Assembly: GCA_019426215.1 (NCBI GenBank) | Contig: CM033392.1 | Coordinates: 40,664,666-40,728,665 of the forward strand | DNA from: Buddleja alternifolia | Lineage: Eukaryota > Streptophyta > Magnoliopsida > Lamiales > Scrophulariaceae | Length of the DNA stretch: 64,000 bases | Direction of reading: 5' to 3' | Shown: positions 32,046 to 44,344 of the stretch, piece by piece | How positions within the stretch are numbered: the stretch's first letter is position 1 | Layout of the letters: each line of letters begins with the position of its first letter | Notes under the pieces: generated by a model | Database searches by the model: none | What the model saw: only the letters and a program-made list of their open reading frames with translations | Told to the model about the DNA's origin: nothing | Made by a program: the position numbers and the translations under genes

Positions 32046-32648
32046 ACATCTTAAGAATCGACATAGTGGTAACCCAACCATATTGACTGGAGATCCCAAG
32101 ATCTTGGTTTAAAAGGGACAACTAAGTTATGAAGATTCAGTGTCGCACTTGAGGAGTTTTAAATAATCTCCTACCCATTCCTAGGATAGAACAAGTGCAA
32201 AACCTGCAGAGCGTAGGTGAGGTTAAGCTAAAAGCTTTTAATGATTCCTATACTGTCTCAAAGGGTGATGAGAAGTAACAAAGTGGAGTATGACAGGGTA
32301 CTCTTGATAGGAGTGTCACCTATATAAGTGTGAAGTGAGGGCCGCTTCAAATGTTAGACATTAACATAAACACTTATGAATCCAAGATGTGTTCCATGGC
32401 CAAAACGGACACAACAGTGAGAACAAATAACTTTGTTAGAGAAGTTATTGTGTGTGTATCATTGTCTTGGTTTACACAAAACGCTGACTAGTTCAAGACA
32501 TCACGTTCACTGCCCAGCAAGTAAATCCGATGGTATTACACTAAGGAAGGTTCAAAGCAAAAAACTACCTCTCCTGATGCAATAGCTTTTCGCCCGAACT
32601 CTCTCAAACGTCTGCATAGTCTGCATTAATTTCATTCATGGTGGGTAT

Positions 32649-33729
32649 TGTTGGAAATCTTGATTGAATATATCATTTTTTAGCATGATTTTATTAGAGA
32701 TTTAAGTGAATTCCACATGTTGAAAGTGGAATGTCTTTGGCTCAAATTAATCTACGTTTCGAGTAGATAAATTTCGAGTATTTAATTACTCAATTCCGAT
32801 TTAGGGTGAATGAGAAATTAATTAACAAAGTATGTCACTTAAAATGTGGTTTTTAATTGGAATCAATGGATCAATATGAACATACATGATTAAATGATCA
32901 AATTCATACGATCGACGGCCGCGATCGTATGGAAAATGGCTCACTTAGTTTGAGGACTAAAATGTTAAAATCGAAAAATTGAGGGACCAATTTGAAAGGA
33001 TCTATTTGATCAAGATTCAAAGTTTTGGGCTCAATTTGAAAGTTCTGGAAAGTTAGGGGCTAAATTGCATAGAAATTGGTGCAACCGCTCGCACCAGATA
33101 ATTTCCCATGCTGACGGGAGCTGATTGGCTGTCAGAGGGTGCACGGTACACCCGCCCACACTGGATCGTAGCTCGTGCCAGGGGGCTTTTCACTAAAGGT
33201 GCAATTGTTGGGGCTAAAATGAAAAGCTGCTTCAGGGGGCTTTTCGTCCAAAAGTCACATCTTTTGGGCCCTTCTACAATGTACGAAAAGTTGCAACTTT
33301 TGACCCAAAACTCTTCATTCTTTATAAATAGACCCCCATATTTTGAGATTAAATGCACCATAATCATATTATCTTCTCCTTTCTTCTCTTAAATACTATT
33401 TTGAGTATTTTGAGAATTCTTTGGATATTCCTAAATATTAATTTAATATTTGGAGAATAGTTTTGCATATTAAATGTCTAGATATGCATTTAATTCATCA
33501 TAGTCCATCGAGAGAATTTGGAACAAAGTTTGTTCGTAGAGTATCGAAGTTTGTAGTGCTACTACTTCTTTACTAAGTCGTTGAATCTTGGGAAACGATT
33601 GCCATATCCCGTAAGCACCGTGAGTGGGGCAATTTCGTTTCAAAGATAAAGTGTAGAACACTTGCCTCGACTTTGAAATCATTCTTAAAGATACTAAGCC
33701 CAAGTAGACTCACGGATATTTTTCCAACA
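32649..33729 (+). repeat. Complete 3' LTR of the decayed Copia element, 1081 bp
   Basis: Starts TGTTGGAAATC and ends ATTTTTCCAACA, a 9-bp inverted terminal match TGTTGGAAA/TTTCCAACA. TATAAATA is at 33323-33330. ORFs on both strands (33053-33392, 33470-33703) lie within it and are not genes. Confidence 0.75.
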
Positions 33730-34438
33730 AGTATGCTATGCATCATAAAACACGTTTGATTGAAGAATAATTCTCCGGTAACATTCTCCTAAAAATTGTT
33801 TGTTTGATTTTCCTTTTTTCAAGCTTAATTTGTTCGACTGGAACAAACAGTTCTCCTTCCTCAAGTGATCGAGTTCTTCTATGTCTATGTACTTTAGCCT
33901 CATCAAAAATCAACAAAGCTGAGCTTTTCTCAATCGGTACCTCAAGGTCTCCATCATTCACTTCTTGATCAATAAGTGAGGAACATTCACTTCTTGTTTA
34001 AGATAACATGTACTGAAATAATAAGGGAGAAAATGGTGTCCAAATTCATTTAGAATCATTATGTGAATATTTCTCTTTGATGATTAATAGTCTTGATGGA
34101 AAGAAAATCATTTGGATATGCAATGATTTCGTCCAACAATGAGGATCCTAAAAAGGAAAGGATAAACAAAGTATGTGCAGGAATTTATTTGCTTGTTATC
34201 TTCAAATTAGGAAAGAATTAACCAAAAGGTTGACCTAATCACAACGTAATATTTTACTGAAATATAGCTATTTTAGTACAATAATCAAATGACATATTGT
34301 TTTTCAAAATAAAGGCCCAACTAGTACCTGCAATATAGATGTTTTGCCTTGACATTGAATTAACTCGCTTTTACAGACTGTCATCAAGTTAAGAATAGGA
34401 AATTTGAGGCATTAATGTAACTAAGACATATTGGCGAT
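33730..34438 (-). other. Unassigned non-TE stretch with exon-like minus-strand pieces
   Basis: Downstream of the FAR1-like gene on the same strand. A minus-strand frame (about 33988-33746) reads QEVNDGDLEVPIEKSS, HRRTRSLEEGELFVPVEQ and RKIKQTIFRRMLPEN. Another, near 34150-34060, follows an acceptor-like CCTTTTTAG and reads SSLLDEIIAYPNDFLSIK to a stop. I recognise neither. They could be the end of another gene or an old repeat; stops between them prevent a single model. Confidence 0.25.
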
Positions 34439-34740
34439 GTTAGGAATGGTAGAACAGAGCACGAAGAAAATAAGCAAGAAAATAAAAACTAGGCCTTTAA
34501 GATGAAACAAGAATTTAACATGGTTTGGCAAACTGTCTACATCCACCGGCCAACAATCAATCTTACATCTTTATTTCTCATTTTGAATCAATCAATTACA
34601 AGTTGAATTCTAGTATTTATAATAGTGGAGATTCAAAAACCCTATTAAACTAGGAAACACAATCCTAATTAACTAGGGAACAATTCCTATGACACTAGGA
34701 AACAATTCCAACAAAAAAGAAACCCAGAAACAAGGAAACC
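34439..34740 (+). repeat. LTR-like or TRIM-like fragment
   Basis: Starts TGTTAGGAATGG and contains ACATGGTTTGGCAAACTGTC followed by TACATCCACCGG, a phrase seen near the start of some plant LTRs, then a TATA-like TATTTATAATA. No end, PBS or partner copy is visible in the window. Confidence 0.35.
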
Positions 34741-35848
34741 CGCCTCCAACAAACTATGCTCATGTCGCGCTACGGTGCCAAAATTCTGCACTATGGATTT
34801 TAGTGCACAAATTTTAATAAACAAACAATTACAATATGTCATTTTTTGTCTTGCTTGTTTATATATATACAAGTTTCTCGTCCTACTTTTTATACAAGCT
34901 AGATTAAGACATTTTCTAATATATGAATGTGTATTTATTTGATATATTTATAGCAATGTGTACATATTATATTTATACTCATTGTAAAATAGATATTTAA
35001 AGTGATATACTAGTACTTTTTCTTATTCTCAACATATGAAACTCTTTTTTTTTTTTTGGTACAATGAAACTCTTTTATAATAATATGTTATGATACTAGT
35101 ATTTATTTTAATGATTCATGGAGTTTAATTTTGATAAATATTTCCCGAACAAGTATTTTCTTAGTTATGAATTATTATTATCTTTTTATTAATTAGTTTA
35201 ACATAAAATATGACAAACATTGTTTGATTATTTAGTTTTAAAATGTAAAATAACTTGAAAAACTGCCAAACCGCACCGAACCGCCAAACTGCATATTCGG
35301 TTTTGATTTATAAAACCGCAATTTCGAATTTTATTTTTTTCAAACCACAATTGGCAATTTGTTTTGAAATTAATAAAAAAAACTGCGAAATCGAACCGCG
35401 ATCACCCCTAATTATTATCGAGCTTTAGAATTTGTGTTTGAACTTGGTTTAATTAAAATCGAATCGAGCACAAACGAGCTTTAATCGAGTTGAACACAAG
35501 TCGAGCTCGAATAACTTGATCTTTTTGCACATATTTTATCATTTCTTTACTAATCGAGTCAAGGTTGAGTCGAGCTTCAAACTTATCTAACTATGTCTAC
35601 TAGGAATAACTGGACACATGAAAGTAACTTGATAAACTTAGTAACTTGATACACAGTTAACTAGAATTAACCTTGATAAAATAAATGATAAAATCAAGCC
35701 TTTGGTAAAATCAAGTAAACACTTTACTACGGTGAGAGGGTCTATGGAAAACAAAAATGAGTATCAAACTGAAATTTTATAAAAAAGCAAAAGTGTGTTA
35801 TGTGGTAGTTATCTTGGTTCACTTCTCAGCTATAACCGCTGCTTATAC
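34741..35848. other. AT-rich intergenic sequence
   Basis: No gene found. 35270-35410 has GAACCGC/GCGGTTT-type repeats ending ACCGCGATCACCCCTA, followed by TCGAGCT repeats. It looks like a decayed non-autonomous DNA transposon, but ends and TSD are not identifiable. Confidence 0.4.
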
Positions 35849-36270
35849 TCAAGTAAATCTTCCATATTGCTGAAATAGCCAAACAAAGAAAATGACATTA
35901 TTTGGTGCTTAACTCTTTAAGTTCACTAATAATACTACAAAAAAAATAAATTAAAAAGATAGAATGATACCTGTAAGAGTTGCACGAAACCAGTTTCATA
36001 ACTAATAGTATTTTTTTGCTCTAGCTCATACAGTGAATTTATCTGTTAAAATTATAATAAATTCAATCAATTTACACTCAATCTACTTAAAATAATTGTC
36101 AACAAGAAGGAACTACATACAATTCATACCATGGACTGATTACTATCATAGCTTCGATTGTCGTCCTGCTTAGTACCAAAACTTGCGCTTCCATGTGTCC
36201 AGGTAGACATAGTTAGACAAAATGGAAATATAGTTTCTTGATATTTGTCATCTTTACCTCCATTCAAAGC
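35849..36270 (-). pseudogene. Last three exons of the FAR1-like gene, separated from the rest
   Basis: Three minus-strand exons with consensus splice sites and phase-0 junctions. 36270-36130 (47 codons) starts ALNGGKDDKYQE and includes STWTHGSASFGTKQDDNRSY. 36042-35971 (24 codons) reads INSLYELEQKN and GFVQLLQ. 35869-35849 reads QYGRFT and stops. Introns are 87 and 101 nt. These are open over 78 codons with no repeat character. By strand, phase and intron size they continue the exons at 61262-63688. Element B-b separates them: its TSD GTCAT lies two bases from the acceptor AG of the first exon. That they encode the C-terminus of the FAR1-like protein is inference. Confidence 0.55.
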
Positions 36271-36277
36271 CTGTCAT

Positions 36278-37624
36278 TGATAGAGTAGTTGCTCAGCGCG
36301 CCAATTTTGGGCACCATTTACTGTGTAATAAACTTTATAGAGACATCTTCTCTAATGAATGAAGTCAATTATATTATGTCATTCTTTGTTCTTAAATTAT
36401 TATACGCTTAGAACGAAGTCCCTTGAATCACACATGACTATGGGACATCATCGGACATTGGGAATGATGATGATGGAATATGTCTCCAAGGTCGTGATTC
36501 TTAAAAGGTTCCAAGTCCGAGATGAGTCTGTCAAGAAATAGGGATATTGACAAAGACTCAAGGACTTGCTTGTGTACATAGTTCTTAGAGAACATGCCTC
36601 ACTCCATAGGCATAGATGTGAGCGAGAGTTCTCATTTGGATAATGAGTGAACTGAACAAACCCGCCAGGAAATTCATAAAATGGTTATCGAATATGGAAT
36701 TTCCTATAATCACGTAGGCATAAGAGTAATCCTTTGGACTTGAGGTTCCATTGTCACTTTGAGCATAGTCGATTATACTTTGATTTATCTCATGATTCCA
36801 TTGCGAGTCATCATATGAGATATCTTGGGTATAATGCGATTATGTGTCAAAGTACATGAGAGACTAAGATGGGATCCATCACTGATTTAGCAAATCAGAC
36901 GTTTCCTATGTAATTGCTTAAATGAATCGATTCAAGGAATCTTTCGCCAAAGTATGGCAATCCAAAGAAGCGGAGTGTTTCCTCATTTGGATTGCATGAA
37001 TCGATATCATGCAATAAGGAATAAATAGTGATTAGGTCGTAAAAGTTTCGACTAAGCCATTACTCGAGATTCCAATCCGGGAAATATGATGGAAGGATCT
37101 TACTTATGCAAGCATCGTGGTTATGAAAGGTTGAGGATCTTGAGTATCTTAGCATTGTTTGTGTCTAGATCTTTGGGGCCCGTTTCTAGACAGAAACCTC
37201 GATTTGTAGGTACCATGATATTGTGGGAAATGATACATGGTCTAATTAAATCAAGGAGGATTTAATCTAGTACTTTCTAAATATAGAAAAGTACAATGGT
37301 ACTTTTGAAAAGTGTACTTACTACTAGAACATGAACGAGCCTAAGGGTCACACACTTACTCCTGATGTTCCTGCTTAAAGGATATGATTAATCAACTTTG
37401 GAAGTTGAGGTGAAATTAGGAAAGTCTAGTGCTTGCCTACAGAGAAATATTAATTAATTGGTTGGAGATCAATTAATTAGACTATTTAATTAATCAAGTA
37501 GGATTAATTAATTAATGGAGTGAGTAAAGTCCAAGGGTTTTATTTAATTGGTAGATAAAGTCGAAAGTTAAATAGAATTAAAAAAAATGAAAATAATAAT
37601 TAGAGTTGGACTTTAATTATTATG
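36278..37624 (+). repeat. 5' LTR of B-b, first part
   Basis: Starts TGATAGAGTAGTTGCTC (family consensus TGTTAGAGTAGATGCC). It matches 9683-10968 and is interrupted at TTAATTATTATGGC by S2. Confidence 0.85.
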
Positions 37625-38946
37625 GCAATTTACCAAAGTAGGGTAATGCCCAAATCGCTTAATCAGGGTTAGCACAGCGGAAATGATTTTTAACGTTCGA
37701 TTGGTTAATTAATCGCTTTGCAATTAGCTTGTCTTTTTCAAAGAATATAATATAATGTAAATCAAGACAATAATTAAAGTAAATGACACAAGAAATTGTA
37801 AGGTTCACTGGGTGATGTAATCCCAGCTACGTCTTTCTTCTCCTTTTTCACTTGGAGGAATTTACTAGGATGATTTTTGAAAAATCACATAGAATCTTCT
37901 ACAAGATAGAAAAGGATGAAAAAGATCTCGGGTTCCTTGATCACACAGATTTCAGCACCAATGAAGATCGTCTTCTACAAGCTTCTCTCACTCAAAAATA
38001 CTGCTTGTAAGGGGTTCCAACTTCTTTCTCAATCAGATGAAAGGTTGAAGGTTTGTCACAAGGTTTTGTTTGTTTTTGGGAAGATAAAAAAACTTGGAAT
38101 ATCTCAGTAGGAATTTAGGTTTCTTCTTTGGAAGAGGTTTGAGATATTTGTGACTGTCTGGAATGTAGATAAAAAACTTGAAGGAATTTTAGCTATGGTG
38201 TTTCTAAGCTTTTTCTTGTGCAGGTACGTAAATTTCTCTTGTAATATTATGTACCATATTTTTTTTTTTTAGGTTTGCTGAAGGTAAGGTATTTATAGGC
38301 AATTCTTGGGATCTGTCCGTTAGACACATGTGAGAGCGTGTCTTTCACGCAGCGTGTGATTCTACCAAAAATCTGACATTTCTGAAAATCTGCTGGCACC
38401 GATTGGATGGGAACAACTATAAACTCTGAAGTTCTGACAGTCTAGTTAAAAGGTGACTTGTCCACAAGTCACAATGGCTTATTACATTTAATGCTCTTAT
38501 CAAACATTTAATGCATTTGAATTTATTTCCCGTTGGAAATAAATGTCCGTTGAATGATTGCATTTAAGTCCTTCATGACTTGAGGATTTAATTCAGGTGA
38601 ATCTGACATCGAATCGCTAGGGTGATTTGAGCGCTTGATTCATAAATCCTGAAATAGTCCTTTAGCGTTTGACGGGTGCTAAGAACAAATCTTCATCTTC
38701 AGTTGACTTCAGACACTGATGTTCTACTTCTTCTCTAATAGACTCACCTAGAATTCTATTAGCGATTCGGTATCTAATACTTAGTCTAAAATCTATAAAG
38801 ATAAAAATTACAAGCCTAAAAAAAATTACATACTTTCAAACGCTTATACAAAGATCTATCAATGCAAAAACTTACATTGTATTTGGGGTCTACCATAAAA
38901 TCCTATCTTGTCATCATCAAAACATCTAACATGAAATTTCCTAACA
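37625..38946 (-). repeat. 3' LTR of S2, lacking its last ~172 bp
   Basis: Matches 50084-51345. The part corresponding to 49912-50083, including the C-run and terminal CA, is missing, and the LTR passes directly into the B LTR. TATA (minus) at 38290-38297. Compared with the 5' LTR it has about 60 extra bases near 37850-37910. Confidence 0.85.
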
Positions 38947-38960
38947 ATTTCCCCCTTTTT
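38947..38960 (-). other. Polypurine tract of S2
   Basis: AAAAAGGGGGAAAT on the minus strand next to the 3' LTR; identical core to S1 5656-5668. Confidence 0.8.
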
Positions 38961-39213
38961 GATGATGTCAAGACTTTTAACTCTTTTATAATTTTTAAGA
39001 GTTACTTAAAAGAAAAGCCCAAATAAAGTATAAGTTAGCGTTTGAAAAGTTAGTAAAGTTAGCTAATGTTGGATTAGCCTCAACAAGTTGTTTCAGTGAT
39101 AAATCATTCATTTATATAGAAAGGTAATCATACATGATTTATACTGAAAGTAATATAATGAAAGCGACAACAGAAATATAAATATAAAAAGAAAGATTCA
39201 TTCACTTTTTCTG

Positions 39214-42200
39214 TCACTTTGCTCTTTCTTCGCCTTGGAGAACTTCTAGCGCTAAGTCCAACAAAAGACGATCAATGTCGATCATTGTCGTATGTTGAAC
39301 TGCATCGTAATCATGCCTATGGAGTCTAGCACTTTCATTAAGTTCTAACAACCTTTCTGTCCATTCTCTTGGCGAAATTCCGAGCTCACGAATTAAATCG
39401 TGATAGATATCTTTTCTTGGATCTTTTGGTGGTTTCCAATTGATAGGTCGTCTTAGCGGACTGGCAAAAGGTTGAAATACCATACTTTCCAAGAAATCGA
39501 CGTCCAATTCTGGAAGCGGGTATTTTCCTAGATAATACCTTGGCTTTCTCTTTTTAATTAACATCTTCTTGATGCTCACTAGTTCTTCAAACATTGATCG
39601 CCAATTTTTATTATTTGTCTTTGATATCGCTTTGGACGCTTGATGCTTTTCTTGGCATCATCAAGAGAGGTTTTCAACTCAGCGACTTCTCTTCGCAAGA
39701 TTCGAACTTCGTCAACTAAGAGAGCAACTTGGTGAGCGATGCTCTGAGCAGCGGCATCGGTCGAAGTATGTCTTTCAGCATCAGCCGAAGCGCTCTGAGC
39801 TAAGTGACGGTTGAATTAGGATGAGAGTTCAGCGACAAGTGGTGATATGTTGTTCATGATGGTAATAGTGCTTTTATTGGAAGCGTTTGCAATATCGCAA
39901 CTTCGCGTATCAGACATTATTCAGATTTTTCTATCAACAGCCTCAAATATCTTGGAGCAGGAACCTTCAATGTTGGTAAGCGAGTTCCGTACTGCCTGTC
40001 TGAAATCTCTAGCATCTGAATCACTCTCAGAATCCGAATCGGAAGAAGGACGCTCAGGAGACGGAATGAGTCCGTAAGAGCTAGAAACTGCAGCCTTACC
40101 TTTGGATTTATCTTTAATAAATGGCTCTTCGGGCTTTTGAGCAATTTCAGCGTGCACTTCTTCAATCGCATGATCCATTGAGGGATCTTCAATCGCTGAC
40201 GGGGGTTCAACTACTGGGGCGTTCGAAGGGTCTGGCAAAGAAGCTTCTGGAATTTGAGCGTCATCCATAGTAGGAGATTCGACTATTTTAACTATTTGGA
40301 CGGAAGGAGAAGAATCTTCAATAGCAATGACCCAGAGTGGGCCGAGCACTTCCATCACATGCCTTTGACTTATTAGGCTGCTTTGCGGAATAAAGAAGAT
40401 AGCTTCTTCTTGCTCTTCAGTGCTTAGAGCAAGCTACACGCCTTCCGAAAAATTAATTCCTGAAGAATAAGTTTGGAAAAAGTCCAAAATAAATGGCATC
40501 AGCGCTTGAGCTGCTTCTTGATCAGCGATATCAGCTTGGCCACTTGAATATTCTGTTGACAAAAGATCACAGGGTGAAGATTGTATCCTCGAAAGTTGTT
40601 CAGCCTTGAATAGTGGTTGAAAGTGATGTCCAACGCTTGTGCATTTTCTATTACTGCTCTTCTATCTCTGTGGAGTTTAGCAAACTCAGCATGCTCAGTT
40701 GAAACATCGACAAAAATTTGACTTTGGGGGGGAAGAAGCGATTGTTTACTGGAGGAGGCTTCTTCGTTGAGGTCAGGAAAGACTCGTTGAACAAATGCTT
40801 AATGAGGATGCAAGATGTAGTGTCCACCTTGGCTGAATAAGGCTAGCTGTTGACGAATGTAGGTCTCAATGGGTTGCCTGTAACCTGGTAGAGTGCTAAC
40901 ATTTCCGGCAATATGTTGACGCTGTTGAAGCAAAAAGGTCGCAAGTCCTCGGCGTCTGTATTCAATTCCAAATTCAAAGAGGAATGGATATCTTACGAGT
41001 TCGTCAAGAGTATAGAAGTGTAAAACAAACTCTTCAGCCCATCTGGCTGTATCCATCATCTATCTTTTTCCAAGCTTATCAGCTTTCTTTTGTTCTTTTT
41101 GAGCGGCAAGGTATTTCTCGAAGCGTGTAGTTTCTTCATCGTAATCCTCAGCCCATAATCTGGCAAGATATTCTCGGGCTTCATCTTCTATCCATGAGTT
41201 AACAGGATTTGGATGCTCAGCAACTACTGGTCCTTTTTCTTTCCAAAGCTTGAGTGGATTAGGAGAGAGGGCATTCTGAGGAGAGTTAACGACTTTAGGG
41301 AGAGCCGAATATCCTATTTTGTTTAGATCTTCTTCATCAGGATTTTTGTTCCAATCGCCCATGTGGGGATTCTTGAGGACAATCTTGCTAGTGCGAAGAG
41401 GATAGAAAGACTCGTCTGAGCGACCGATGAAATTAAATCGCTTTTCGTCAAATTTTGTTCTGTTGAACGCGGGTCTTCGGATATACTCTAAGCGAGATTG
41501 GAGTCGCTCTAGGTTGTAAAGTCCTAAATCGGCAAATTGCTCAAAGAATTCAAACTTTTGAGAGTTGCAAAGATCAGGCCGATGGAGAGTGTTTTGAAAG
41601 AGATTTCGAGCTCTGCAAGCATCTGGGTGTCTCGTTCTCTAGCGGCATAATAAAATTTAATATCAGGAGTATATCAGCGAGGAAAGAAATCGATGACACG
41701 AGGAGGAGGTCCTGTTGGAGTAGGAACAAAAGCAATCGCTTCTGTTGGGATGGGGGCCACTTCTATTGACCTCTCAGGATGCTCAGTCGCTTCACTGACT
41801 TGTGAAGTTTCAGCGTCAGGAAGATCTTGAGCTACTTCCTTAGCGATATCCACAACAGTTGCCATATCAACACCTACTTCAATGGGAACCTCTGAAGGTG
41901 GAGGTGCATCAGTGTCTGGTGCATCTTGAGCTGATACATATAAGCGTTTGAGAAAAGCAAGTAAAATTTCTACTAAGTAGAAATTACAAAGGAAAGACTA
42001 AAACGCTTACCCTGAGGAATATCATCGACTGACGTAGTCACTTGATCTGTTTCTATATTAGGGACAGGTTCCTCAGGCTCCGGGACTTTTTCTTCTGATT
42101 CTAAATCGAGAAAAGAAGTTATAGGATCAGCACGAATGGGAATATGCAAATCCTCAAGAGTGTTAAGAACAGTCTGAATATTTTCTTCACACTCGGCCTG

Positions 42201-43469
42201 AACATGAGAAAGCCTTTCAGATTGATCATAGGCTTTAGGATCTGAGCTGATTTCAGGAATAACGTCAGAAGGAGGGACGCTCGCTGACTCTTCAAGCGCT
42301 GGATTAGCTGAAATGCTTGTAGACACGGCTGGTGTAGAGAAAGGAGTACATCTTCGAGCAAGCGGTACTTCTTCTGTTACTTCTTCCTCTTCTTCAGGAA
42401 CTAAGAAGATAAACGCTGGAGGAGGAGATGGAAATTTAGGAGAAGGAGATGTTTGTTTCTTCTTGGGCTCTGGCTTCTGCTTCTTTGCGGGCTCCGGCTT
42501 TTGCTTTTTGGCTGACTTGGCTGGTTCAGCGACTTTGAGAACGATTTTCCTTTTTGATCGCTTAACCACCACTACTTTTGCAGACGAGGACGATGATGAA
42601 GAGGAAGATGCTTGGTCTTCATCATCGCTGTGAACAACTCCTTTGGCTTGAAGTCGCTCACGCTCCTCCTTGGGAACCGCTGCACCACCATGCTTTTTTG
42701 GTTTGAGCAGCTCGCTAATTATCTTCTTGCCATAGAACTTGAGCGCTGGGATCTTCTTTCCAGCGAAATTTGTAAAACCGCAAGCACTTAGAATTCTACT
42801 AAACACAATCCCATAAGGCTTGGGATTAACTGACTTGGCCATCGCTGCCTTGAAGCGATTAAAAATATAGAGAGACCAATTAATTTTTAATTTGGTCAGA
42901 ATGGCTACCATCATCTTGTACTGAATATTTGTGATTTTAACGAATGTTCCTTTTCTGCATTCGATCATCTTGGCACGAATATCCGCGAGAATAACATATT
43001 TGCCCTTCATGTCATTCTTCTTGAAGTTTGACTCATAAGCAGCTTCGACTTCTTCTTTCTTGATCAACTCCCAGACTTTAGTCGCATCATTGAGAGTAAC
43101 ATGTTCTACTTCACCACCATCATTGGGTAAGGTCAATAGGGAAGATATCAGTGAAGGAGTGAGAACAAAGGTCTCACAAGCAAAAGGGAAGACGCAGGAA
43201 ATGGAGTTTCCGTCGTCAGAAATTTTAGCATTGTTGAAGAAATAGAGAGATTCTTCTTCAAAGTAGTTAAAAACAGTGGTAATCATATCTCTCAAACCAG
43301 ATTCTTGAACGAGTGGAAGAACCATTCGTAGGGGAAAGTTCTGGTTATCAAACAGGTAGTCCCAGTTAACAAGAAATCCGGCGTTAACCGTGACTGGTTT
43401 TTCAGCGCGGGAAGTTTTTTCGGTAGCAGGCTTGGATGATTTGGAAGATTTTGAAGCTTTGGGTGCCAT
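39214..43469 (-). pseudogene. Post-pol cargo gene of family S (env-position ORF), better-preserved copy
   Basis: Exon 1 (43469 to 42011) is open for about 486 codons from MAPKASKSSK. It has the N-terminal domain (NWDYLFDNQNFPLR, VFPFACETFVLTPSL, NWSLYIFNRF, KPYGIVFSRIL), a Ser/acidic patch, Lys-rich KKQKPEP repeats (likely nuclear-localisation or RNA-binding basic tract), PSPPPAFIF and TSFLDLESEE. After the 80-nt intron it continues from 41930. Stops occur at 41674 and 41060, and further ones near 40798, 40420-40370 and 39650. The C-terminal domain (39594-39214) is open. Full length would be about 1200 residues. I see no transmembrane helix or signal peptide, arguing against a true envelope. 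The N-terminal part resembles 'putative plant transposon protein' sequences found after pol in Sireviruses (from memory). Function unknown. Confidence 0.7.
41931..42010 (-). other. Intron of the S2 cargo gene (80 nt)
   Basis: Donor CTCAGG|GTAAGCG, acceptor TGTATCAG|CTC. Same place and length as S1 intron 2, including the 9-bp hairpin (41965-41985). Reading through gives a stop in the intron, so the 498-codon open frame overruns exon 1 by about 12 codons. Confidence 0.75.
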
Positions 43470-43595
43470 TGCTGAAAGATTGAAGCTTTTGAAGGAATGA
43501 GAAGTTTTTGCCTTGAAAGAGATGAAGATTTGACAGCAGAGAGAGTGTTTAGAAGTGATAAAGTCTGACTGTAAAAGCCTTGGAGAATATATATA
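43470..43595 (-). promoter_or_regulatory. Candidate internal promoter and 5' UTR of the S2 cargo gene
   Basis: CTATATATATTC (TATA core 43588-43595) lies about 120 bases before the cargo ATG. It is followed by a C/T-rich leader (CACTCTCTCTGCTG, CTTCATCTCTTTC) and CAGCAATGG at the start codon. Spacing fits a TATA promoter with a ~90-nt 5' UTR. S1 lacks this TATA: there the cargo ATG lies about 56 bases after the PBS and would rely on the LTR promoter. Activity is inferred. Confidence 0.5.
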
Positions 43596-44344
43596 GAGGC
43601 AAAAATAACTCCTCAGTTGCTTAGATGACTGCCACTTGTGACATCACTGAATTTTGAAAAATTGAAAAGTTTGAATCTGAGTCGTTTATGCATAAGTACG
43701 AATGTCAAAAGTTACGCAAAAATAGGTTAACTATTACAAAATAGAGAGTTTTTGGGATCCGCAGTTACCCATTTAAGTAAAAGACGTTTGAATTTTTTTG
43801 AAATTTTCAACGTGAAATACACGCGCTTGATAGTACACTGACACGTACTCAGACTTATGCAGTCACTGAACCGCCTAGGTTTAGATAGGAATCATAACCG
43901 TCAGTTTGATTTGATAGGCACGTGTGGGTAGTTATCAAATCTAATCTTTTGGACTTATCCACACGTTACTTTTAGCGATGAAAACTATGCATGATCTTTT
44001 GAAAGAGAATTACTTAGCTTTAAAGTGGGAATCTTTTCAACGCTGAAGTCTTTTTGTTAAAAAAAATATAATCTGTTAAGGATAAGATCAATCGTTTGGA
44101 TTTATAAAAGACAGTTTTACTTATTGATTTTGTCATGCATAAAGATAAGCGCTAGTGATCAATGCTTGAAATTTAAAAAGTTATTTTTTGGTCACAGTCG
44201 CTTTATATTTTGAGACAAGTGCAATTTTAAAGTTCCCCTTAAAATTGTTGACTTATTTCAGATTTTTGATAAACGCTTTAGATAAAAACATAAGGTGGAT
44301 GCCCCCTAAATTTTATGCCTATAAAGATATGATGCTTTTATGAT
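43596..44344 (-). other. Spacer between pol and cargo gene of S2
   Basis: No frame. May contain upstream promoter elements of the cargo gene (CACGTG-like cores near 43838 and 43919). Nothing comparable exists in S1. Confidence 0.4.

Larger units (their letters stand above)
31207..32648 (+). mobile_element. Decayed Copia element: internal remnants before the 3' LTR
   Basis: Contains the minisatellite (31362-31550), an RNase H remnant (31630-32045) and about 600 bases of 3' untranslated sequence ending in a short purine run (ATGGTGGG) before the LTR at 32649. Gag, protease, integrase and RT are absent, so a large internal deletion is likely. No 5' LTR seen. Confidence 0.55.

Noticed and set aside
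33053..33703. ORFs of 77-104 codons on both strands
   Set aside because: Located inside an LTR; overlapping, no similarity to known families.
41965..41985. Resemblance of the intron hairpin (AATTTCTACTAAGTAGA) to a Cas12a CRISPR repeat
   Set aside because: A single palindromic copy in a plant retroelement intron, with no spacers or cas genes; the match is coincidental.
39214..43469. Calling the family-S cargo gene a viral envelope gene
   Set aside because: No signal peptide, transmembrane helix or cleavage site visible; only its position is env-like.
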